Of a stretch of DNA of 64,000 nucleotides, positions 24,320 to 35,781 are shown piece after piece. Under the pieces are notes generated by a model. The model was given only the letters and a program-made list of their open reading frames with translations, was not told the DNA's origin and ran no database searches. The DNA is from Panaeolus papilionaceus (taxonomy: Eukaryota; Basidiomycota; Agaricomycetes; Agaricales), in NCBI GenBank assembly GCA_015501605.1, contig JADNRZ010000007.1, forward strand, positions 1,736,001 through 1,800,000, in the 5' to 3' direction. How positions within the stretch are numbered: position 1 is the first letter of the stretch; each line of letters begins with the position of its first letter. The translations under genes were made by a program, and so were the position numbers.

Positions 24320-24621
24320 TGTCAGGGGATCTGTCACAGAACCCCCACCCTAGCGCAGTTACGGTGCACAGCCTGGTCATCATCTCTAGATCACTGTACA
24401 GCCGCCCGTTGCATCATTGATACCCCTGTTGTAGTGCGCAGCCTCCTTTCCTGATTGTTTCGTCACCATCATTTGATATCGCATAGCCTTAGCCTATTCT
24501 TAGATTTAGTGCACAGCATACCGGTAGATAGTTTATCCGATGTAGTATATAGGCCAGTGGGGATCAGGATGATTCCTCACTCGATTATCAACTTGGCTTC
24601 TGGGCATTCCTATCCCTTACA
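24320..24621 (+). repeat. 5' LTR of KH element
   Basis: 302 bp, starts TGTCAGGGGATC and ends CCTATCCCTTACA. Preceded by GGGTC. Confidence 0.92.
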
Positions 24622-24722
24622 TCATAATCGAGTCTCTACAGCAGTCTGCACCTCCCTAGCTCACTGCACACCATCTACTCCTCATCCTACAAGCCCTACC
24701 CTTCGCCCACACCCTGCTCCCA

Positions 24723-25745
24723 ATGTCTACTACACCAGAGATGTCCTTGGAAGAATTCGTCACTGAACAGTTTGACCAACTCTATGAGCGGATGAGGCTG
24801 CTCCAGGAGGAGCTTCGCTCCGTCACCAACCAGCTCTCTACCCAACAGACTATTGCAGCTATCGCACCTACCCAACCCTCTCGCCGTCAGCGGAAGAAGG
24901 CTGAGCCTCCCGCCCCACCGGCTCCTACTCCCCCACAAGGCACTATTCCCACCCACCTTCATATGTCGGGCACCTACCCTCAGAAGGACGACAAACCCGA
25001 TCAGCAGTTGCTCACTGTCATTGTACCTGACGCGATGGCAGCGCACCTGGTTGGGCGAGGTGGAAGGGGTCTTAAACAGATCCATGACTTATCTGGTGCG
25101 CACATCCGAGCCTTTGAGGTAAAGGACGGATCAGCTGGTGCCCGCCACGTCTCTATTCGCGGTACTGACTCTCAAGTTGGTAATGCCCTCGTCGTATTGG
25201 GCAAGCGGCTTGCTCGTCGCCGAGTCCGCGCCCCTAGGCAGCGGGATGCTCCGGGTCCTGCTCGTGATGCCAGTGGGAGGCCAACCGCTGGGAAGTTCCG
25301 TGAAGCCCCTGTTCCCATTGTTCAGGCTGCTCCGGCCACTCAGCCCCCCTCGCCACCATCAATTCCTCAGTCCGCCGCTCTAACCCCTGCAGCACCGTCG
25401 GCAACTCCTACCCCTGCTCCAGGCTCTACTCCGGTCGTCCCCTCCATCGTCATGAACACAGCCGCCCCACCTTCACCGGTGGCTACCCCAGGTGCTCGAT
25501 CAGCTTCGACGACACCTGTGAACCAGCCCAACACTCCCATCGCGCCTACAGCCGTGATGCAGACCGCCAACCCTACCCCAGCACTCTCGCCTGGCTCGCC
25601 GATGAGCATTGATGCGATGAGAGCCCACTTCTCAGCACTTGCGCCCACTCTTGGGAACCCTATCCCCCCCACTGCTCCTTCAAGGGGTGGTCGCGGTGTG
25701 GTTTTCCGGGAGCGCAGTGGACGAGGCGGTAGACGTGGAAGCTAA
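24723..25745 (+). CDS. KH-domain/RGG RNA-binding protein of the LTR element
   Basis: A 340-aa uninterrupted frame fills the element between the LTRs. Residues 8-45 look like an amphipathic coiled coil (LEEFVTEQFDQLYERMRLLQ). A basic Pro/Ala-rich linker follows. Residues ~96-165 form a type-I KH domain: LLTVIVPDAMAAHLVGRGGR carries the GxxG loop as GRGG at 111-114, followed by GLKQIHDLSGAHIRAF and HVSIRGTDSQVGNALVVLGK. After a basic RRRVRAPR stretch comes a ~150-residue Pro/Ala/Thr-rich low-complexity region. The protein ends in an RGG box (SRGGRGVVF..SGRGGRRGS). KH and RGG modules bind single-stranded RNA. With the coiled coil, this suggests a Gag-like role, coating and multimerising on its own transcript; that role is inference. 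No zinc knuckle or capsid signature is visible. Confidence 0.85.
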   Translation: MSTTPEMSLEEFVTEQFDQLYERMRLLQEELRSVTNQLSTQQTIAAIAPTQPSRRQRKKAEPPAPPAPTPPQGTIPTHLHMSGTYPQKDDKPDQQLLTVIVPDAMAAHLVGRGGRGLKQIHDLSGAHIRAFEVKDGSAGARHVSIRGTDSQVGNALVVLGKRLARRRVRAPRQRDAPGPARDASGRPTAGKFREAPVPIVQAAPATQPPSPPSIPQSAALTPAAPSATPTPAPGSTPVVPSIVMNTAAPPSPVATPGARSASTTPVNQPNTPIAPTAVMQTANPTPALSPGSPMSIDAMRAHFSALAPTLGNPIPPTAPSRGGRGVVFRERSGRGGRRGS

Positions 25746-25783
25746 GGGATTTGCTGGGGCAGCAAATCTAGATGGGGAGATAG

Positions 25784-26085
25784 TGTCAGGGGATCTGTCA
25801 CAGAACCCCCACCCTAGCGCGGTTACGGTGCACAGCCTGGTCATCATCTCTAGATCACTGTACAGCCGCCCGTTGCATCATTGATACCCCTGTTGTAGTG
25901 CGCAGCCTCCTTTCCTGATTGTTTCGTCACCATCATTTGATATCGCATAGCCTTAGCCTATTCTTAGATTTAGTGCACAGCATACCGGTAGATAGTTTAT
26001 CCGATGTAGTATATAGGCCAGTGGGGATCAGGATGATTCCTCACTCGATTATCAACTTGGCTTCTGGGCATTCCTATCCCTTACA
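25784..26085 (+). repeat. 3' LTR of KH element
   Basis: 302 bp, one visible difference from the 5' LTR. Followed by GGGTC. Confidence 0.92.
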
Positions 26086-29050
26086 GGGTCAATGTGAATA
26101 GAGTCAACGACAGTTTTGCTGAGGGGGTTAAGGGCATAGGGGTCCTGGCTCACGTATTTGATGCGATGAAATAAAGGGAGTCTTTGGAATGGCATATGAA
26201 ACTGTTCGACACGCAGTTCCAAATCAGCATTGGAGATTTGAGGATTGAGACACTTGATAATGTATCAAGGAATTGCTGTGCGAATGTTGACAGCACCGTA
26301 CAAAGTCTCGAGATGGGAGAGAGGGACAGCACGTGTAGAAGGGTGCTTGGACATTTGAATTGCGCAGTGAGGTACCAAAGATGGTGGAGGCTTGTCAACG
26401 TGTATGGGTGAGTTTGTGGTGTCATCAAAGCGTCGTCGGATATACTTTTCATGCTGCAGCACTCACTCCTTCCTGTCAAGCCATCGCGTCATCTGTGGGT
26501 ACTCGTCCTTGCAATTTGTTGCAGCGTATGCATCCTTGGCTTGATCAATATGAAGTTGTTCAGTGTATTTGGTGTTGAAATTGTCGGGTGAGCCAAAGTA
26601 TTTGATAAACTCGGTGTAGTGGGACATAAAATGAATTTTAGGGATGTTGAACTCTTCGCAGATGCCCAATTCGACGAATATTTCCCTAGTATCATGGAAC
26701 TCCTGGAGTGCGTCATTCATCTCGCCAAGCGTGTCCTGACTATGGACTGGATAACAAGCAATCTCCATGAAGTTGAGCAGTGCACGAACACAGCGCACAA
26801 GCTGTGAGTTTGACATTTGATTGGGCAGTCGAACGTCGGCAACCAGAGCCAGTAAGAATCGGGATATTTGGCTGTGTTCTGTACTGGTGACGCGGGAAAG
26901 GTGGGTGATGCCTTTAAGAAAAAGGCGAATGTGATGATTGGGGGGCAATCTTCGACATCTAGCGTCGATTTCTTCATCTCCGATAGCTTCTCTAATCCAA
27001 GAAATGAGATGTTTGAAAACACCCTGGTAGAGCTGATGGAGAATATCAGGGGTGATGGAGCGGTAAATGTCAACATGGGGGAGAGACTTCCAGAAGACCG
27101 ACTGCACCGGCTTAATTCCCTGCCTCTTGCATGCCTTGTGGAACCGTAGCCTTCCCCTATTAGCGTATCCTAGTGCCTTGATTACGTCGGACGAGGATCG
27201 AGGTTGTTGGGTCTTTGATAGGTTGCCAATCTCATTTCGGGGTGTAGGGCACACTGGGCATTCCAAAAACTTGACGCAGGTAACCAACAACTGCTCAGGA
27301 TAATCCCCAACATATGCAGCCAGAATAGGGTAGCATCGTCTAGCCTTGCCATCCCCACTCACAAAAATAGCACCTGTACGTCCAGCTAACCCTAGGGGCT
27401 TGGTGATGTGGCTCATGCAGTGGTGGAAGAGGTTTGTGAGACAACGGCGGCGTGATGCACAATTGGTAATATGCTTGAGCTTAGTCGTTGGGAGATAGGC
27501 GATGAGGATCTGGGCCTGACGTGTCGGCTTATGGCGAATGTGTTTGGGTAGATTGCCTATTGTCATGTACACAGGATATGCTTGCTGTCCTCGGAACTCG
27601 GTGAGCTGTGTCTTGTCAGATGAAAGAATGACAGGAATGATGGTACAGCGGTCGCGTTTTGTGTGTTGCTCGACTTTTTTCTGATCAAAGAGCCTGTAAG
27701 TGCTAGGTAACACATGAATCAGTGGACACGACATACCTGAGTAGACCACCACCATTTTCCGGTGTGCATGTCATGGTATACACGTGTCTTCTTTGCATTG
27801 TCAGTGAAGTGTTTCTCGGGTTGCAGAATGAGGTCGTCCACGAAATCCGGGTCTCTCCAGATAGACTGAATACACTGAATGATATCGTGCGAGTAGAACT
27901 CCAATGACTGCCCGTTCTGTACAACTTCATGATGCTGAAACGGTGGTCGACTTGGAAGCTTCTTGTCGATAATCTTGTTCAACTCATCGGACGTCTTGTA
28001 AGAGAGCCCCAACTTTTCCTGAACCTGTTTTAAACAAAATAGACATGAAAAATTAAAAAAAAATAAGGGATATGATGTTTCACGTACACTGTCAATTCCA
28101 AGAAGCTCAGTGAACGCAGTAGACCCAGGTCCTCTTTTTTTTGCCCAACATGCAATGTCCCAATCTGTCTTTGAATTAAATGGTGCCCATGGGTTACCCT
28201 TGTCAGCTCCAACTTTTGCGGAGTAGACTTCGTCTACGCTTTCGTCATTGAACACCACCTCTCCAGGCTTTGATGATGGATATTGATCAGAAAAGCGATC
28301 AACAACTATGGACTTGAGTCCATGACCGGCTGCAATTCGTGTTTTAGGCCATGGAGGAGGGGATGTTGGAGGCGATGAAAGATTATCGACACCATGATTG
28401 GTTGGTGTTGTTGATGGTGCACCTTGTCGTACAGGCTCCCATGACTGCTCCAGCTTGGCCTGCATGCATGCAACATCAATCTCATCCTCCTCTACGTCGT
28501 CCACCCCCTCCTCCAGATCCTCTTCCATCCTCATATCAACATCTACACCGTCACCGTGGTGCGCATCTTCTATATCAACCCACTGTGAGTCGTTGGCATC
28601 TACTTCCATCATATCACCTCCTGATTCATCACAGTCTTGGCCTGAAAATATTAGTACATGGGCTGATTGCATCTGCTCGTTGCGAACACTCTGGCATTGA
28701 AGACTGTGGGTTTGGGAGAGGTGCATTCCATGGGCTCGCTTAGAACGAAACAGGACATCACAGCCAGGACACACGACAGGCTCTAGAGGGTTGGACATTT
28801 CTAGGGAGAGCAAGAGGAACAGCAATCCAGGAGTAGGGGTTGCCAATAGATAAAAAGGGGTGATGAATATTATTGAAAGCATACCAAGACTGCAACAGCC
28901 TAATACAGGGGTCAAAAACCGACAACGCAGAAGACCATTTTGCTTCCAAGAATGGCATGATTATACTAGCCTGACCTCTTCTGATTTCGTCCTTGTGCTC
29001 TTATCCACCATCCCTCCTGCCCACACCTTGTTCATTCTCCTACCACCACG

Positions 29051-31773
29051 ATGACGAGTCAGGCTTCAACAAGAAGTCGAGGTCTTGAGGAAGAAAAACT
29101 GTGTAAGCGTGCAGAACATCAAGCTGTGAAACAAGCGCAGCAGCAGAACCTTATTGAACCTGGGGGTCGTGGTGAGTAATCATACAACTGGCACTAACTG
29201 ATGACAAGTGCTTACCATATGTTGACTGCAGAATCTTGACATGCAAGGCAGGCTGCTATGAAGAACAAGGGTATGAGATAACTGTGTTTCAGCATGACTC
29301 TCCTTCTTACTTTATCGATGTTATAACCAGCCTGGATGAGTGACGCAAGTGCGAAACAACGAAGGCAGATGGAGCAACATGTCCAAGAACCTATTATAGA
29401 TGATATTAATGGTCAGCTGTCCGCTACAGCAGCACATCCAAGAGGTATGTACCTTTAAGAGCGACTATTCCATTTGTATTGGTAGAATTAAACAGAGCAG
29501 GTTCAAAAGCAGGTGCGGGAGAGGGATGATGATGATGAGGAGGAGGAACGAGCCCCAAAAAGTAAGAATAAGTCACAATAATCTCGCGTGACCACGCTTA
29601 CATAGTGTTCTCATCAGGGTCCAAAGGTAAGCCACGCTTGTCTCTCATTTCTGCCCACCTCTCCTTTCCATCTATTTCATTTCTGCTTTTAACAATGCAC
29701 CTTTTTTACTCTCAGGAAAATTCAAGTCCATTAAAACCAATGCGAGTACAACTAAATACAGGTGAAGACAGACACCTCAGTTCAGTTCCGATGACTCAGA
29801 CAAAGACGCCTTTAGGAACACCAACAATACCACGGGTCTGGAGCAAGACAGTGAGGATGAAGACAATGACATGACCTTTTCTGATTGCAACTACCGTGAC
29901 CACACCGAAGACCAGGATGCAGACTTCAGTGAAGACGAGGACGACAAAGACATAGAGATGTGTCCACTAGCAAGGTGCAAGGTACCGCAATCATTTTCCT
30001 TTTCTTGTGGAACACTGAAATTAAAATTATTTGGGCAGGCCTCTTCCACCGACATTGAATCTATTTTTGATGATAATGTCAATGTGGAAGTTGTTCCACG
30101 CCGTGCAAGCCGCTCTCAGTCAACACTGAATGCAGATGAGGATGATCACATGGAAAGTGACGTCGAAGTATTGAAGACTGTTCAAAAATCCAAGACTCAC
30201 TGTAAGGATACTGCAGTACGTTGTGTTTTGTTTCACTCCTGCCCAACTTAATCAACGACTGACATTCTACTGGTCTACCACTAGGGTGCAAAGGCTTTAG
30301 CAGATGAGGTATGTCCAAGTCATATATCTCTATTTTTCTTTTAACTTTCTAACTAGTCCTTTGAAAGCGCGCCATCGTACTTCATTCAACCCCAGCAGCT
30401 CAGACTGCTTCACGTCGTCGCTGCAATTTAAACCACAACAAACAGCACCAGACTACTGCACCATCTACCAAGACGCCCTCTCATCCATTGACCCCACCCA
30501 CAGACCTCGATGACGGCGATGATGATAGTAGTGACATCACTGTCACTCCAACAGCCAACAAAGCCTGATGGGATGTTAACACATGAATTCAACCAGGCAA
30601 GATCAAAGTGCAGAACATGTTTATCTGTGCTGTCATTCGTGAAGCCATCAGGTCGGCCAAAATCACCATGTTAACGGATGAACCATGGGCGGAGCTACTG
30701 CACAACACCAAGTACAAGCAGCAGGTTTTGGGAGAGGGGGTGGCAAAGTGCATGAGTCAGAACGTGCCTGTCTTCAAGAAGATTGAAGAGCGCATTTGGT
30801 CAGACACTGACTTCACAAACCTTGTGGGCACATGGGTACGTGTTTCAGTTTCTCTGCCTGTTGTTTTCTAACACTGAATTTGGCGATTTTTTTTTTGTTC
30901 TGGATGAAGATCCTTGACCGGATTTCAGGATATCGTAACAAGGTGTACTCGGCAGCCTGCAAAGACGGCCTGCAGCCATTCAGGCTAGGAACAGGAGCTG
31001 AGTGTGTGGAGCGAGTTCTTACCATACGTGATAACCACCTCTATGTGTATCTGGGAACATGGGGTAGTGTTGAGGTGGAAAGGACAGCCGATTTCCTGGG
31101 TGAAGGGACGACAAGGGAAAAGGTGAGTAATGGTGGTCAATCTCATATCCCTTGTTAACCCACATATTCTGCCTTCGCCTTTAGCTGGTCTGGATTCCTG
31201 AATGCTACAAGACAATCAGTGGCAAAAAGAGACTTCAAGCATACCTTCACGAAAGCATTGCTGGTGCCATTACCGCTGGATTCTTCCCATCATCGAAAGC
31301 CTGGGGCTTTAAACACAAAGGCGTGTTCATGTCAAGTGATAAAACTCGACCAGATGAGCTCGAGCTCACTATTCCAGTTGTGGCTTTTGGAGCCACTGCG
31401 GTACGTACTATCACTCCTCTCTGAATCTGTTGTCATGTCGTTATCTGAGCTGATAATATTTGCTAGGTTTTTGCTGCTATTTTCAAGTGGCGCGACGGGA
31501 AGCCAGCCAAGACAGAGCACTTCATCGGGGATCTGTTTCGATCAGTCTATGACCACCATGTCACTTACCTGAAGGACCTTCAAACCCGAATTCCTAATAA
31601 TTTCCATTTCATCATGCACTCGCTCTATAAAACAACATCGTGAGTTTGCCGTTTTTTCACTCTCAGCCTTGTTTTCATCATGTGCACTTAGGGCATCTGG
31701 TCAGTCTCATCAACTTAACAACAACAACCAACTGGGACCTCTCGCTGGTGTTGATATGGATGGTCTGGATTAG
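29051..31773 (+). pseudogene. Decayed fungal gene of unknown function (DUF6532-like), four in-frame TGA codons
   Basis: A multi-exon plus-strand gene starts at MTSQASTRSRGLEEEKL (29051), with exons 29051-29171, 29232-29270 and further short exons. It has an acidic middle (QFSSDDSDKDAF, DADFSEDEDDKDIEM). The C-terminal domain reads QNMFICAVIREAIRSAKITM, VLGEGVAKCMSQNVPVF, LDRISGYRNKVYSAACKDG, LQAYLHESIAGAITAGFFP and AAIFKWRDGKPAKTEHFIGD, resembling the fungal DUF6532 family as I remember it. TGA interrupts the frame at 29237-29239, 29763-29765, 30566-30568 and 30584-30586; reading continues in the same frame after each, and Arg (CGA) fits each site. Stop TAG at 31771-31773. No function can be given. 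Confidence 0.65.
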
Positions 31774-32551
31774 GAAGTTGGTGTGGTAGGATGACCCACT
31801 CAGTATCAATAATATTTGTTCTACAATATGTAATCTTTTACTTTAATACAACACCCCTGCTCACCTATGATTGATAAATGTGTGATTCGCTTGCCACATG
31901 AGATTCATTTTGATAACTCTTGATATGATTGTCCCTTATCAACACTTTTACTTGAGTAAATAAGTAAGAAACATGCAAAATAAGGTCAAAATAAGTATAC
32001 AACTGTAGATGAAAAAGTGGGGACCTAACTTGTTTGACTTTTTCTACTTGCTGGACATATTGCAACTTATTTGTGTAATTTTTACCTTTTCCTACCTTTT
32101 ATGACCCTAAAAGTCATTTGGCTTTTGCCTGATGTGTTCAATAATACGTTGTGATGTTGAAAGAACTTACGTAGTTATTTAGAGGATTAATTTACTAGGT
32201 GTCATCGCATTCATGCAAACAAATTTAGAATGTAATTGTGTTGTGTTGAAGAATTGTCTTGTGAGGCCTTGAAGTGTGGAGAGCACAAACACTTGAAAAT
32301 GACTGGCTGGTTGTGTTGCCCCCTAACTGGAAGTGTTGTTTGTCCGTGCTTAGCTATGACCTTGTGGATGAGGGCGGGGTGACGAATTATTAATTAATCT
32401 CAAATTTCCAATTATCAGTCCTACTTCACACTCAGGCAAATGTAAACAGATAGATGTGGTGCGAGACACTTGTCTCACCTGCAATCATGTCCACCTGTTT
32501 CAAAATTTCGTCTTCCAACCCATACACTCACTGCTTAGCCACAACCTGAAG
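31774..32551. other. AT-rich spacer containing an inverted fragment of the R repeat
   Basis: Mostly non-coding. The part at about 32125-32305 is the reverse complement of 59690-59885 (and of 48840-48985), which lie beyond the S genes of the mosaic block. It therefore marks the left boundary of the duplicated module on this side. Confidence 0.65.
32125..32305 (-). repeat. R repeat, inverted copy
   Basis: Shares long words with 59690-59885 when reverse-complemented, for example AGACAATTCTTCAACA, GCGATGACACCTAG and AGTTCTTTCAACATCA. About 85% similar by eye. Other copies are at 48840-48985 and 59690-59885. Confidence 0.75.
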
Positions 32552-34936
32552 ATGTTTAGTAGGTCCTATTTAAATTTTACTGGTACCCCTAGTCGATTCA
32601 AATTTATTCACATCTCTTAGGACACAGTGTTGAGGATCCCCAGACTGTTGAGCAATATGTCAAGATGGAGGAGTTTGACCAGCAGTGTTTAAGGGAACGT
32701 CGAACCTTTCGAGCACACGAGGATTTGGAAACCGCTGAGGATAGCTACAACTCAGACTCGGACGACGAAAGCATCCAGCCCAAACTTGACAAATTTGAGG
32801 CTCACTATTACTATGGGGGTGTGGGTCGAAGAGGGCATTTGTAAGGGATAGGAATGCCCAGAAGCCAAGTTGATAATCGAGTGAGGAATCATCCTGATCC
32901 CCACTGGCCTATATACTACATCGGATAAACTATCTACCAGTATGCTGTGCACTAAATCTAAGAATAGGCTAAGGCTATGCGATATCAAATGATGGTGACG
33001 AAACAATCAGGAAAGGAGGCTGTGCACTACGACAGGGGTATCAATGATGCAACGGGCGGCTGTACAGTGATCTAGAGATGATGACCAGGCTGTGCACCGT
33101 AACCGCGCTAGGGTGGGGGTTCTGTGACAGATCCCCTGACAGCATTGGCCAAAACTCATATTGCACATCCAAACACAAATTCGTGGAACCAACAGGACCT
33201 TATACATATCACCACCGCACAAGTGCACTTGTTGTTCCAGAGTCTCATGAATTCGCCCAGGATGGTATGTGGGACAGGGTCTGTGACAAGGTGCGTAAAC
33301 CGTTCTTTTCTGGAAAGATGTTGTATTGACCAGACATCTATTCCAAGGTGGTCGAGCTCCTTGACAAGCGAAACATCAAATTCACTTCTGTAGACTTCAT
33401 TCGCTTCACTAGTATACCGGAAAGCAAAGGACATACCGGTGAGGTAGTGTATGACACCAACCCCACCATTTGGATAGGTGTGATCCCCAACACGCTCAAC
33501 GCTGCTCTTGCGCAAGAATCGGCCACAGACATACTTGCATACCTCGACGATCTCAAGGTTCAAAACATCGAGGTTGATTATCGCAAGTCTATCGCCAAGT
33601 TCTTGGGCAGTAATGGGCCACCCCTTTTTCATCCTGTTGAAGACGAGGACGTTCTCAAACCCGTGATCGACAATGTCTCCGTTACTCTCGGCATTCCGAT
33701 AACAGGCCGAAGAAATTCGATGCAGGGCACACTGGGCCCTTATTTTCAAGTGGGCGATAAGCTGTACGCCATCACCACCCGTCACAACTTGTTCTCACCC
33801 AACGAAGGAAATGAGGAATATAGGCACAGTGGTAAGTAATCTAATCACATACTCCTCAACTCCGTGATCCCTCCGTTCGCTGACGTTGCCTGTTCTTAGA
33901 TTCTGGTCCTAAGAGGGATGTTCTCGTCATGGGCGATCGCATGTTCCAAACATACCTCCGGTCCATCCGGGACCTCATGGTCTCGCCTATCTTGATGGTT
34001 CAGAATTACCAGGCGAATGTCAGCAGGTTTACAACTGAGGTGGAGACTGGAGTCGGCCTCCCACAGTCCCGAAACGACTTAGAGAGGGCAGAAAAGGACC
34101 TTATCAAGGCGCACGAAAAGCTCCATAGGATCAAGGAGTTCTACACCGACATGGTCAAATACTGGAGCCCACGCAAGAATCGCATTATCGGCTTTGTTGT
34201 CTGGTCTCCTTCCCTCGGCCCCAGCGCTCCCCATCATTACACCCATGATCTTTGCGTTGTATGATAGGCAACTTTTTCTGTGTTGGTGTGTACTCTGATC
34301 AACTCTCGGATGCGATTTAATGGTCTGAACCAACATGCACATTTTCCAGAACCAGAGGCAGCCTTTCATAGATCAGGATCGTGTCGACCATTAGGGTACT
34401 ACACCGGTTTTCATGGTCTTGTTGCCCTCAAAGGCATACTCACAATATACCAGCTTAACGAGCCCACCACTGCCAAACGTCTCTCCTTCGACCCTGAATC
34501 CGAACTCCCCCCACGACGTGTTTTCAAACGTGGCGCCAAAACCAACACCACATTCGGCACTCTCTCTCGGTACATGTCGCATGTCTGCAAGTACTCCCCA
34601 CTCGGCGCCACCATAGACTCACTCAAGCTTCCGATTATCAATTTTGAAGAAGAAGGTCACCCTGGATATGGGAGCTACTTCTGTGAAGGCGGGGATTCGG
34701 GGTTGGCAGTTGTCACCCTCAAAGGCAAGTTTGCGGGGTTGCTGAATGGTGGCACGAGCATGGGGTTCAGGCAGTGCGATATTGGTTATGCAACACCATT
34801 TGAATGGGTCTGGGAGCAGGTGTTGAAAGAGTTTCCGAACGCCGATATGGACTTTGATAATCTTTACGAACCGCCGCCTAGATTCCCTCTGTGGCTCAGT
34901 GCATCATGCGAGATAGCCAGGGAAAAATCAGGCTAA
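32552..34936 (+). pseudogene. Trypsin-like serine peptidase family P, copy A
   Basis: The model starts with a 7-nt first exon (ATGTTTA) and continues at 32621. The reading matches the complete copy B: HSVEDPQTVEQYVKMEEFD, KFEAHYYYGGVGR, TSALVVPESHEFAQDGMWDR, NPTIWIGVIPNTLN, GTLGPYFQVGDKLYAITTRH (probable catalytic His), MGDRMFQTYLRSIRDLMVSP, THDLCVV (possible catalytic Asp), RRVFKRGAKTNTTFGTLSRY, CEGGDSGLAVVTLKGKFAGL (catalytic Ser in GDSG) and ATPFEWVWEQVLKEFPNA. Three lesions: a solo LTR at 32840-33141, a one-base deletion near 33157, and a ~28-base deletion after DLCVV near 34260. Introns correspond to those of copy B. Confidence 0.75.
32840..33141 (-). mobile_element. Solo LTR of the KH element inside peptidase copy A
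   Basis: 302 bp, reverse complement of the LTRs at 24320 and 25784 with a few differences. It is flanked by the 5-bp duplication GCATT (32835-32839 and 33142-33146). It lies in the coding exon between VGRRG and HWPK. A solo LTR arises by recombination between the two LTRs of a former full element. Confidence 0.92.
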
Positions 34937-35781
34937 GGACAGCGGGGCTCGACATCGATCAACGATGAGCGATGCTGTTTCGATTGGCCTACAATTTAGG
35001 ACTGGGCACTTCTTTGTCATGCTCATACTTATTGTGCGGTCAACCAATAATATTTATTCGTGCTTACTGTACCTGAGAATCAACTAGTCTTTCGGAGGAT
35101 GAGTCCGAATATAAAGGTTCGCAGGCTATAATACCTGTTTCTCTTGAAACACTCTGCGCGCTAACTGCCAGGAATCGTTTGTCGTGATGCTCAATATGTA
35201 CCTCGCTGTCTTATTTACCACATATATTGCATTGGATGTAACAATGTAATTTGACTATTCACCTTGTGAAATGACAAGCTCTGGTCAATAACTCAATGAG
35301 CGCCGCCGCTCCTGAAACGAATGCGGCACTTGTCATTTATTTGACACACACGTTGCGGTACACTGCATCGAGAAACACATGGACTCCATGAGTGGGGAGA
35401 AACACAAAGTTCGAGGGGTAGTATGGGAACCAAGGCCCTCATTGGTACGACAGTGAGCATTTTAGAGTGATGCGGCTGTGCATTTCCACTGCAATCCGAG
35501 TATTGGCCTAGAAGTATGTCAACACTTTTATACAACAACCAACAGCCCTTGGTTGTCTGTCGGTTGATCTTCCCGAAAGAAGTAATGTATTAAGACTGCC
35601 AATATCAGCTAAGATTCCTGGATAGGGTGTGGTGAAGCTATTAAAAAGCTATATGACACAAGGCAGCGTCGAGGCTGGGCATATAAAAACAAGTGGGTTG
35701 GCGAGGAGGAGTAATAACAAACCAACACCACATCAATATCCAGCACTGTTTTAAGCCAGTGATTGGGACCCCATCGACGTT
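34937..35781. other. P-U spacer of unit A
   Basis: Non-coding. The segment around 35290-35540 is homologous, in opposite orientation, to 51640-51850 and 62570-62770, which separate P and U in the other units. It contains the downstream region of the peptidase gene. Confidence 0.6.

Larger units (their letters stand above)
24320..26085 (+). mobile_element. Non-autonomous LTR element carrying a KH-domain gene (1,766 bp)
   Basis: Two direct 302-bp LTRs (TGTCAGG..CCTTACA) differ at one visible base (A/G in TAGCGC[A/G]GTT). They flank a 1,162-bp interior with a single open frame. The 5-bp duplication GGGTC stands at 24315-24319 and 26086-26090. A purine-rich tract (GATGGGGAGATAG, 25771-25783) abuts the 3' LTR, as a polypurine tract should. 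I could not identify a tRNA primer site. There is no protease, reverse transcriptase, RNase H or integrase, so it must be mobilised in trans. It lies within Plavaka-2, and a solo LTR of the same family is at 32840-33141. Confidence 0.92.
23843..28798 (-). pseudogene. Plavaka-type DNA transposase (Plavaka-2), split by an LTR element and three TGA codons
   Basis: Exons 28798-28088, 28024-27737 and 27680-26091, continuing after the inserted element at 24319-23843, total 3,066 nt (1,021 codons) in one frame. Domains: N-terminal C2H2 finger (VVCPGCDVLFRSKRAHGMHL), acidic linker, then the Plavaka core with LSSDKTQLTEF, AYPVYMTIGNLPKHIRHKP, YLPTTKL, YVGDYPEQL, SITPDILHQLYQGVFKHLI, PKIHFMSHYTEFIKYFGS and the C-terminal GRFDTML..YRVAQV, HFAYVEWFS, VHLIPKYGAQVP. 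TGA codons in frame lie at 26465-26463, 26267-26265 and 24007-24005. The LTR element was inserted between DSIHIDP and ACRDCD with a 5-bp duplication. This decayed element is unrelated in detail to the Plavaka-1 copy at the left edge. Confidence 0.85.

Noticed and set aside
24622..24640. TCATAATCGAG just after the 5' LTR as a tRNA primer-binding site
   Set aside because: It resembles a tRNA-Met anticodon loop in the same sense, not its complement, so it could not pair as a primer site.
24455..26101. Short ORF beginning MFRHHHLISH that occurs at 24455, 25919 and 32752-33006
   Set aside because: It lies wholly within the LTR and recurs only because the LTR does; it runs off the LTR into different flanks each time.
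18681..30586. TGA reassigned as a sense codon in this organism
   Set aside because: Intact genes here (the nine-exon gene at 8972, KDZ transposase, peptidase copy B, SAMCC1) end at TGA, and S4 shows TGA replacing CGA of its paralogues.
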